Positions 33,190-39,494 of a stretch of 58,850 bases of DNA are shown one piece after another (position 1 is the stretch's first letter; every line of letters begins with the position of its first letter). The position numbers and the translations under genes are program-made. Below the pieces are notes generated by a model. That model made no database searches. It saw only the letters and a program-made list of their open reading frames with translations, and was not told where the DNA came from. Source of the stretch: an uncultured Eubacteriales bacterium (GTDB taxonomy: Bacteria; Bacillota; Clostridia; Oscillospirales; Acutalibacteraceae). Location: NCBI GenBank assembly GCA_934630515.1, contig CAKTVV010000020.1, forward strand, positions 1 to 58,850, in the 5' to 3' direction.

Positions 33190-34194
33190 TCAGAATGTGC
33201 ACAGCTGGCAGGGATCGGTGCTGTAGTCGGGCACCGCTGCCGGCTCCGCCGGAGGCGGCGGGGATGCCGCCGGGGCGGGCGCCGTATACACCGTGCGGGC
33301 GATATTCACCGTCCCCGGCGTAACGGAATTGGTGGCAGTATCGCCGGCGTTGCGGTAGGAGGCGGGGGTACGCCCCGTCACCCGGCGGAACGCCTTGTAG
33401 AAATTCGCCGTATTGTTGAAGCCGCAGACGGCGGCTATCTCCGCCAGCGGCAGATCGGTGGTGCGGATCAGCTCCACCGCCCGGCGCACCCGCTGCCCCA
33501 CCACATATTCCACCGGGGGCAGCCCGTTATAGCGCTTGAACACCGCCGAAAAATACGAGGGGCTGACGTGCGCCACCGCCGCCAGATCCGATAGCCGCAG
33601 CTCCTCCCCCAGATGGTCATCGATATATTGCAGCACCTGATTCATGTGCTCCAGCTCGCCGCTGGAGGCGGGGTGGTCGGCGGCGGACTTGTCGATGCAG
33701 TCGTAGCTGCGGATGATCTGCGCCAGGATCGACTGGATGCGGATCTTGATCATCAGCTCGTAGCAGTCCCGCTGCTCCCGGCACTCCTGCCAGATCTCCC
33801 GGAACCACTGATTCAGCAGCGGCGCCGCCGGGTTATCCCGATCCAGCCGGCAGCGGAAATGGGGTCCCCGCCGGAAGAATACCATCAGGAACTTATAATC
33901 CATATCGTTTCCCAATGCGTTCCAGATAAAGGACGGGTCCAGATGCACCACGATATGCTCCAGCGTCTCGTTGCCCAGCAGCAGGTTATGCTGGTCGGTG
34001 GGAGCGAACAGGAATATGTCCCCCGGGCGCATATCGTAGTCCTCGCCGTTGACCTGATAGGTGCCGGTGCCCCGCAGCACGCAGGACATCTCCAGAAACG
34101 CATGATGATGGCGCTGAAAGGTGATGGGGCCCTTGATCACATGATCGAAGATCCACACCAGACGCTTGCCGCTTTCGTTTTCGATATAATCCAC
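33190..34194 (-). CDS. AraC-family transcriptional regulator with cupin domain
   Basis: A 334-residue regulator. The N-terminal cupin (HHHAFLEMSCVLRGTGTY, then RPGDIFLFAPTDQHN) would sense a small molecule, often a sugar. Residues about 185-285 form the two-helix-turn-helix AraC DNA-binding domain (LSDLAAVAHVSPSYFSAVFK and LAEIAAVCGFNNTANFYKAF). It carries an extra tail of about 50 residues, rich in Ala and Pro, ending DPCQLCTF. GTG start at 34194 with AAGGGGG seven bases upstream. It is followed by the foldase-like gene in the same unit. Its target may be this unit or nearby sugar genes. Confidence 0.9.
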   Translation of the reverse strand: MDYIENESGKRLVWIFDHVIKGPITFQRHHHAFLEMSCVLRGTGTYQVNGEDYDMRPGDIFLFAPTDQHNLLLGNETLEHIVVHLDPSFIWNALGNDMDYKFLMVFFRRGPHFRCRLDRDNPAAPLLNQWFREIWQECREQRDCYELMIKIRIQSILAQIIRSYDCIDKSAADHPASSGELEHMNQVLQYIDDHLGEELRLSDLAAVAHVSPSYFSAVFKRYNGLPPVEYVVGQRVRRAVELIRTTDLPLAEIAAVCGFNNTANFYKAFRRVTGRTPASYRNAGDTATNSVTPGTVNIARTVYTAPAPAASPPPPAEPAAVPDYSTDPCQLCTF

Positions 34195-34229
34195 AGGGAA
34201 ACCCCCTTATACCTCATATATTTAGGACT

Positions 34230-34258
34230 ATTAAAGCATATTTTTCATCGAGTTGCAA
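34230..34258 (-). promoter_or_regulatory. Promoter of the araC-like gene
   Basis: Minus strand TTGCAA, 17-base spacer, TTTAAT, 36 bases before the GTG start. Confidence 0.6.
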
Positions 34259-34324
34259 GAGCCAATTCAGCGGTTTCTCCCAAAAGCTGGAAAATCGTTA
34301 AGATCGTGCAACCGCTGCCGACGC

Positions 34325-34361
34325 AAAAGCAGCCGGCGGCGGACAAGCCTGTCCGCCGCCG
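34325..34361 (-). terminator. Terminator of the VanY-type gene
   Basis: An 11-bp stem (CGGCGGCGGAC and complement) with a 6-base loop. On the minus strand it is followed by GGCTGCTTTTGC. The T-run is moderate. Confidence 0.7.
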
Positions 34362-34370
34362 TGAATGCGC

Positions 34371-35177
34371 TTATTGCAGATATTCCTCCAGACACAGGCC
34401 GCCCTCAGTGATGGTCTTGGCAACCTCCTCGCCCACATAGCGGTAATGCCACGGCTCATAGGTGATCCCGGTGACCGCCTCCTTATCCTTGGGGAACCGC
34501 AGGATAAACCCGTATCTCCAGCAGTTTGCCATCAGCCACTGCTGGGCGGGGGTATCCTGCTGATCCTCCTCCAGCATCTGATAGCTCTTGTCCACGATAT
34601 CCAGCGCCAGCCCAAGCTGATGCTCGCTAGTGCCGGGCACCGCCACGGATTTGGCGGTCTCCGCCTCAGCCTGCTCCTGAGTCATGCCCTGCTGCTTAAA
34701 CCGCTCCACATTGGTATCAAACAGCCGGATCTGGGTCTCCCACGGGCGATAGGCGGAGCAGATGATGGGGCTAAAGCCCGCCGCCCGGCAATCGTCCATC
34801 ATCCTCTGCAGCGCCGGATAGCAGCGAGTGTCCACCTGCAGCCCGTTGGTGAGGGTGGTCAGCTCCGGCACATAGCCGTCGGGCATCTTATTCCAGGGAT
34901 TCACCAGCCGCAGCATCCACTGGGGATCCTCCTTGGTCCAGGCCGCAGTGTCGCTGCTCTCCGGGGTCGGCTCCGACGCCGCCGACGAGGGAGCGGAGCT
35001 TTCCGGCGTGGGCTTGTCCGCCCGCCGGATGAGCCGGGGGATCAGCAGCACCGCCGCCAGAATCACCGCCGCTGCAGCCACTGCAATACCGACCGCCAGC
35101 CAGACCCGCCCCGCACGGTTACGGCGGCGACTGTGCCGTCCACGGAGAGGAGAACGGGAAAACGAAGAACCGGACAT
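34371..35177 (-). CDS. VanY-type D,D-carboxypeptidase (M15B)
   Basis: A 268-residue membrane-anchored peptidase that removes the last D-alanine of peptidoglycan stem peptides. It has a very basic N-terminus, a transmembrane helix (about 25-50), a Pro/Ser-rich linker and the M15B domain. The zinc and catalytic residues are visible: H186 and D193 in SEHQLGLALD, E241 and H244 in EPWHYRYVG. The CSAYRPWETQ segment binds substrate in the family. AAAGG lies 12 bases before the ATG. It stands alone with its own promoter. A link to vancomycin resistance is not implied: no vanHAX genes are present. Confidence 0.93.
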   Translation of the reverse strand: MSGSSFSRSPLRGRHSRRRNRAGRVWLAVGIAVAAAAVILAAVLLIPRLIRRADKPTPESSAPSSAASEPTPESSDTAAWTKEDPQWMLRLVNPWNKMPDGYVPELTTLTNGLQVDTRCYPALQRMMDDCRAAGFSPIICSAYRPWETQIRLFDTNVERFKQQGMTQEQAEAETAKSVAVPGTSEHQLGLALDIVDKSYQMLEEDQQDTPAQQWLMANCWRYGFILRFPKDKEAVTGITYEPWHYRYVGEEVAKTITEGGLCLEEYLQ

Positions 35178-35274
35178 GAGAATCCCAACCTTTCTGCTAT
35201 ACGCTGTAACGGGCAGCGGACATCCGCTGCGGCGCCGTGGCTCTCAAAGCATGTTCGCTTTTACATACAGTCAA

Positions 35275-35302
35275 AGTATACCACAAAACCGGCAAAAAGC
35301 AA
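35275..35302 (-). promoter_or_regulatory. Promoter of the VanY-type gene
   Basis: Minus strand TTGCTT, 16-base spacer, TATACT preceded by TGG (extended -10). The leader before the gene is about 95 bases. Confidence 0.6.
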
Positions 35303-35427
35303 CACCGACAGCGGAACCTCTCCGTCTCCGCCTCGGCTCTTGTGCAACCTTTCCAGTATTCCGGCAAAAATTTGGGCAAAAATTTTGTCTGTCCCGGAAA
35401 ATTCCGGTGGAAAATGTCGCTGATTTA

Positions 35428-35436
35428 TGGTAAAAT
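35428..35436 (+). promoter_or_regulatory. Extended -10 promoter of the PRPP synthetase gene
   Basis: TGGTAAAAT forms an extended -10 about 48 bases before the start. No good -35 box is present; a CCGGAAAATTCCGG palindrome lies where a -35 would be expected or just upstream. Confidence 0.5.
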
Positions 35437-35483
35437 GGAGGTGAAAGAACAACTGAATAGGCTGGAAGGGGTATAACAGTAGT

Positions 35484-36629
35484 ATGGAAAAAATCAGCAG
35501 TGAGAACGTCTTTGCACAGGATGCCAACACCGCACCGCTGCGGCTCATCGCCATGAACGGCGCTCAGGAGCTGGGCGACCGGATCGAATGGCACCTCCAG
35601 AACTGGGCGGAAAAATGCGGCATACAGGATCGGGATTTCCGCATCGAGGTGGATTGCCCCCGGTTCTCCTCCGGTGATGCCAAGGGACTGATCAAATCCT
35701 CCGTACGGGGCGATGACCTGTACATTCTGGTGGATGTGGGCAACTATAACTGCAAGTATTCCATGTACGGCTTTGAAAACGCCATGTCCCCGGATGATCA
35801 CTATCAGGATCTTAAGCGCATCATCCAAGCCACCGGCGGCAAAGCCAAGCGCATCAACGTCATCATGCCCAACCTGTACGGCGGGCGGCAGCACCGCCGC
35901 AGCTACCGGGAGAGTCTGGACTGCGCCGTGGCGCTGCAGGAGCTGCAGGCGATGGGTGTGGATAACATCGTCACCTTTGACGCCCACGACCCCCGGGTAT
36001 GCAATGCCGTGCCGCTGATGGGCTTCGACAATCTGATGCCCTCCTATCAGGTGCTGAAATCCATGTTCCGTTCGGTGGATGACCTGGTGGTGGACCGGGA
36101 TCACCTCATGGTGATCAGCCCCGATGAGGGCGCCCTCAACCGGAATATGTACTACGCCGTCAATCTGGGCGTGGATCTGGGTATGTTCTACAAGCGCCGG
36201 GACTACTCCCGGGTGGTCAACGGCCGCAACCCCATCGTCGCCCACGAATATCTGGGTGACTCGGTGGAGGGCAAGGACGTGTTCATCGCCGACGACATCA
36301 TCGCCTCCGGCGAAAGCATGCTGGACATCGCCTATGAGATGAAGAAGCGCAAGGCGCAGCGCATTTTCGCCTATGCCACCTACGCCATTTTCACCGCCGG
36401 TCTGGAGAAATTCGACAAAGCCTATGCCGACGGCATCGTGGACGGTGTGTTCGGCACCAACCTGACCTATCGCTCTCCGGAGCTGCTGGGTCGCCCCTGG
36501 TTCCACGAGGTGGATTGCTCCAAATATATTGCGTATTATATTGCTGCGGTAAACCAAAACGTGTCCATTAGCACCCTGATCGACTCTCACGAAAAGATTC
36601 AGAAGCTGCTGAAAAAGCACGGTCATTGA
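35484..36629 (+). CDS. Ribose-phosphate pyrophosphokinase-like protein, divergent type
   Basis: PRPP synthetase makes 5-phosphoribosyl diphosphate from ribose 5-phosphate and ATP for nucleotides, His and Trp. This 381-residue version is longer than the usual 310-320. The metal/substrate segment FDAHDPRV and the VFIADDIIASGESMLD phosphoribosyl loop are visible. In the loop ASGES replaces the usual DTAGT. The flexible-loop KRRDYSR is present. The two-domain type-I phosphoribosyltransferase fold can be followed throughout. The ribosome site GAAGGGG lies 12 bases before the ATG. It is likely active as PRPP synthetase, or a diverged paralogue; a second canonical prs elsewhere would decide. Confidence 0.85.
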   Translation: MEKISSENVFAQDANTAPLRLIAMNGAQELGDRIEWHLQNWAEKCGIQDRDFRIEVDCPRFSSGDAKGLIKSSVRGDDLYILVDVGNYNCKYSMYGFENAMSPDDHYQDLKRIIQATGGKAKRINVIMPNLYGGRQHRRSYRESLDCAVALQELQAMGVDNIVTFDAHDPRVCNAVPLMGFDNLMPSYQVLKSMFRSVDDLVVDRDHLMVISPDEGALNRNMYYAVNLGVDLGMFYKRRDYSRVVNGRNPIVAHEYLGDSVEGKDVFIADDIIASGESMLDIAYEMKKRKAQRIFAYATYAIFTAGLEKFDKAYADGIVDGVFGTNLTYRSPELLGRPWFHEVDCSKYIAYYIAAVNQNVSISTLIDSHEKIQKLLKKHGH

Positions 36630-36643
36630 TTGTCCACGGTAAG

Positions 36644-36686
36644 AGGCGGGCGGGTCGTGCTGCAAGGTACGTCCCGCCTGTTTTTT
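36644..36686 (+). terminator. Terminator of the PRPP synthetase gene
   Basis: Stem AGGCGGG/CCCGCCT with a 22-base loop that can itself pair in part, followed by GTTTTTT. Confidence 0.8.
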
Positions 36687-36710
36687 GTCGGCGAAAAGTT
36701 CACAATTCGT

Positions 36711-36740
36711 TTGCAGAATTTGCCAAAAATGCAGTATACT
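36711..36740 (+). promoter_or_regulatory. Promoter of the diacylglycerol kinase operon
   Basis: TTGCAG, 18-base spacer, TATACT, 75 bases upstream of the start. Confidence 0.7.
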
Positions 36741-36814
36741 AATAGAGTATGCGGGAAGGGCGCCCGGTCGGGGCTTTTCCCCGATCATTTCAGACTAAAA
36801 AGGAGCAAGCAGCT

Positions 36815-37708
36815 ATGAGCCGTACCCTGTTGCTGATCATGAACCCCTATTCCGGTATGAAGGTCGGCAGACGTTATCTGGCGGACATTTTGGAGCGATT
36901 CTGTCAGGAGGACTATATTCCCACTGTCTTTATGACCACCGGTCCGGGCAACGGGCGGGAGCTGGCACGGCAATACGCCCCCTCCCATGACCTGTGCGTC
37001 GTCTGCGGCGGCGACGGCACCTTTAACGAGGTGGTATCCGGGGTGGTGGAGAGCGGCAGCGACACCCCCATCGGCTATATCCCCTGCGGCAGCACCAACG
37101 ATTTTGCCAACAGCATCGGACTGAACAAAAATCTGGTAAAGGCTGCCGAGGATATCCTGACGGGCACGCCCCACACCTACGATGTGGGACAGTTCGGCGA
37201 CCGGTACTTCACCTATGTGGCGTCCTTCGGCGCCTTCACCCGGGTATCCTATTCCACCCCCCAGAATGTGAAAAACGCTCTGGGGCATCTGGCGTATATT
37301 TTGGAGGGGATCAAGGATCTGCCCTCCATCCGCCCCCGCCATGTGCGGTTCGAGTGTGACAATGAAACATTCGAGGGGGACTATATCTTCGGCGCCATCA
37401 GCAATTCCACCTCGGTGGGCGGGATCCTGACGCTGGACCCGGACGCCGTGGATATGAACGACGGCCTGTTTGAGCTGCTGCTCATCCGCAACCCCAAAAA
37501 TGCCATCGAGCTGAGCGACTGCATCCGGGCGCTACGGGATCAGACCTACGATTCTCCCCTGCTCACCTTCTACAGCACCGCCCGCCTGACCGTCACCGCC
37601 GACCCGGATATGGACTGGACGCTGGACGGCGAAAAGGAAGAGGGGCACGCACAGGTGGAGGTGCAGAACCTGCACAACGCCATCCGCCTCATCGCCAAGC
37701 TCGGATAG
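36815..37708 (+). CDS. Diacylglycerol/lipid kinase (DagK/YegS family)
   Basis: A 297-residue soluble lipid kinase of the DagK type, which phosphorylates diacylglycerol to phosphatidate and returns it to phospholipid synthesis after lipoteichoic acid assembly. The glycine-rich nucleotide loop CGGDGTFNEV (about 65-75), the PCGSTNDFA motif and the DPDMDWTLDGE segment near the C-terminus are all present. Frames open earlier, but MSRTLLLIMNPYSG at 36815 has AAAGGAG ten bases upstream and begins at the family's usual first strand. It leads a three-gene operon with a YjdF-like membrane protein and a PAP2 phosphatase. Confidence 0.92.
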   Translation: MSRTLLLIMNPYSGMKVGRRYLADILERFCQEDYIPTVFMTTGPGNGRELARQYAPSHDLCVVCGGDGTFNEVVSGVVESGSDTPIGYIPCGSTNDFANSIGLNKNLVKAAEDILTGTPHTYDVGQFGDRYFTYVASFGAFTRVSYSTPQNVKNALGHLAYILEGIKDLPSIRPRHVRFECDNETFEGDYIFGAISNSTSVGGILTLDPDAVDMNDGLFELLLIRNPKNAIELSDCIRALRDQTYDSPLLTFYSTARLTVTADPDMDWTLDGEKEEGHAQVEVQNLHNAIRLIAKLG

Positions 37709-37718
37709 GAGGACTTTT

Positions 37719-38579
37719 ATGAAACAGCCGACCCAAAAGCCGCCCAAGCCCCACGTCCGCCGGGATTTTCTCAAGGAGCACATCCGCCAGCACAAGGTGG
37801 TGTTCGCCGTCTATCTGATCCTGCGATTCATCGTCGTGGCTCTGCTGGTGCTGGAGCTGGTGCAAAAGCAGTATGAAAGCGCTTTCATCTGCGTGCTGGT
37901 GCTGGTGCTGTTCGCTCTGCCCGCCTTTGTGCAGAAGAATTTCGGCATTCAGCTCCCCTCTACACTGGAGATCCTCATACTGCTGTTTATTTTCGCCGCT
38001 GAGATCCTGGGCGAGCTGCAAAGCTACTATATCCATTTCGCCTATTGGGACACCATCCTGCACACCACCAACGGCTTTGTGTGCGCCGCTTTCGGGTTTT
38101 CGCTGGTGGATATTCTCTGCCGCAATAAGCAGGAGAAATTCCGCCTGTCGCCCCTCTTTATGGCGGTGGTAGCCTTCTGCTTCTCCATGACCGTAGGGGT
38201 GCTGTGGGAGTTCTTTGAGTATGGGATGGATCGGTTTGCCCATACGGATATGCAAAAGGACACGATCATCCATTCCATCACCACCGTAGAGCTGGACGAG
38301 ACCCAGTCCAACAAGGCGGTCACCATCGACGGCATCACCTCGGTGACCGTCAACGGACAGGATCTGGGGCTGGGCGGCTATCTGGACATCGGTCTGCAGG
38401 ATACCATGGAGGACCTGATGGTGAACTTCGTGGGCGCCGTGGTGTTCTGCTTCTTCGGCTTCTTCTACATCAAATACCGGGGACGGGGCAAGGCCAGTAA
38501 GGTGGCTGCCCAGTTTATCCCCACCATACGGGAGGAGGATACCGGTGACGCACCAAACGCCCCAGCTCCGGCGGAATGA
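37719..38579 (+). CDS. YjdF/DUF2238-like integral membrane protein
   Basis: A 286-residue protein with a basic N-terminus and about six hydrophobic helices. Conserved charged residues inside helices recall the YjdF/DUF2238 family: YWDTILHTTNGF (about 107-118), GVLWEFFEYG (160-170) and QDTMEDLMVNFVGA (226-240). The function of that family is unknown. Between two helices lies a soluble loop of about 50 residues. It sits 10 bases after the lipid kinase and overlaps the PAP2 gene by 35 bases, so a role in lipid or wall metabolism is likely by association only. Confidence 0.65.
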   Translation: MKQPTQKPPKPHVRRDFLKEHIRQHKVVFAVYLILRFIVVALLVLELVQKQYESAFICVLVLVLFALPAFVQKNFGIQLPSTLEILILLFIFAAEILGELQSYYIHFAYWDTILHTTNGFVCAAFGFSLVDILCRNKQEKFRLSPLFMAVVAFCFSMTVGVLWEFFEYGMDRFAHTDMQKDTIIHSITTVELDETQSNKAVTIDGITSVTVNGQDLGLGGYLDIGLQDTMEDLMVNFVGAVVFCFFGFFYIKYRGRGKASKVAAQFIPTIREEDTGDAPNAPAPAE

Positions 38580-39237
38580 GCCCTCTCCCGGCTGGCAGAA
38601 ATACGGCCACTGGCTGTACGCTCTGATCCTCCCCCTGTATCTGGCGGGATTTTTCATCGAGGAGCATTTCATCGACGGCAGCGCCCCCTATCTGGTCTCT
38701 TATATGCCCATCGACGCCCATATACCCTTTTGCGAATGGTGGTATATCTTCTATGTGCTGTGGTATCCCCTGCTGGGCGGGGTGGGGCTGTATCTGGCAT
38801 TCCGGGATCCGAAAGGCTTCAAGCGGTACATGACCTATATCGGCGTGAGCTTTTTCACGGCGCTGCTGCTGTTTGCCCTGTTCCCCAACGGGCAGGATCT
38901 GCGCCCCGATCTGGACACGCTGGGGCGGGAAAACCTGTTCACCCGGCTCATCGGGGTGCTGTATGCCTCCGATACCAACACCAATGTCTGCCCCAGCCTC
39001 CATGTGGTGGGCTCGCTGGCGGCATGGTTCGCCGTGCTGCACAATGACCGGCTGCGGCGCACCCGCTGGGTACCGATCGTTGTGGGGGTGCTGGCGTGTC
39101 TCATCTCCATCTCCACGGTGATGATCAAGCAGCACTCTCTGCTGGATATGATCGTGGGGGTTCCCTATGCCCTGTTCCTGTATCGGCTTCTCTATTGGAG
39201 CTGCGGACGGGTCATTACGCCCAAAATCAGCCCATAA
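38545..39237 (+). CDS. PAP2-family membrane phosphatase, second copy
   Basis: A 230-residue PAP2 superfamily protein with about six helices. The catalytic set is H153 in CPSLHVVG, H197 and D201 in MIKQHSLLDM. It resembles the protein at 19327-19956 in length and motif layout (FPNGQDLRP here, FPTCVDFRP there), so the two are paralogues. The start is GTG at 38545 within the upstream gene, after GGAGGAGG. In the same operon a kinase makes phosphatidate, the possible substrate of this phosphatase; undecaprenyl or phosphatidylglycerol phosphates are alternatives. Confidence 0.83.
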   Translation: MTHQTPQLRRNEPSPGWQKYGHWLYALILPLYLAGFFIEEHFIDGSAPYLVSYMPIDAHIPFCEWWYIFYVLWYPLLGGVGLYLAFRDPKGFKRYMTYIGVSFFTALLLFALFPNGQDLRPDLDTLGRENLFTRLIGVLYASDTNTNVCPSLHVVGSLAAWFAVLHNDRLRRTRWVPIVVGVLACLISISTVMIKQHSLLDMIVGVPYALFLYRLLYWSCGRVITPKISP

Positions 39238-39253
39238 TTTATGCAATCTATCC

Positions 39254-39292
39254 AATCTCCGACTTATCTAACCGATAAATCGGAGATTTTTT
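39254..39292 (+). terminator. Terminator of the lipid operon
   Basis: Stem AATCTCCGA/TCGGAGATT extended inside by TTATC/GATAA, followed by six T. Confidence 0.88.
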
Positions 39293-39311
39293 CGTCATTT
39301 TCTAAAAACTA

Positions 39312-39340
39312 TTGCAATGTTTGCCCCACCAGTATATAAT
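39312..39340 (+). promoter_or_regulatory. Promoter of glycogen phosphorylase gene
   Basis: TTGCAA, 17-base spacer, perfect TATAAT. Confidence 0.85.
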
Positions 39341-39346
39341 AGTAAA

Positions 39347-39494
39347 CGGAGCTTGTATCCTGTTGAAAAAAGCGCCAACCGGCGAAGAAAAAACGCCTTC
39401 GCCGTGGGCTTGTTGCGTATCCGGTCCGAACGGCAGCAGAACGCTGCCGCCGCAGACCCGACCACATCTCCGCAAGAAAGGAAGGATCGTATCC
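39347..39494 (+). promoter_or_regulatory. Structured leader of the glycogen phosphorylase mRNA
   Basis: About 150 untranslated bases follow the promoter. They hold two hairpins: CGGCGAAG/CTTCGCCG (39380-39404, 9-base loop) and CGGCAGC/GCTGCCG (39431-39449, 5-base loop). Neither is followed by a T-run. No known riboswitch consensus was recognised. A regulatory role is inference. Confidence 0.4.

Larger units (their letters stand above)
35178..35483. other. Divergent intergenic region vanY-like / prs-like
   Basis: This 306-base AT-richer stretch contains the promoter of the VanY-type gene on the minus strand, an extended -10 for the PRPP synthetase on the plus strand, and about 100 bases of vanY leader. 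A CCGGAAAATTCCGG palindrome at 35395-35408, centred about 30 bases upstream of the plus-strand -10, is a candidate operator. No gene is visible. Confidence 0.5.

Noticed and set aside
34371..35177. VanY-type gene as a vancomycin resistance determinant
   Set aside because: No vanH, vanA/B-type ligase or vanX lies nearby, and stand-alone VanY-type peptidases are common wall enzymes.
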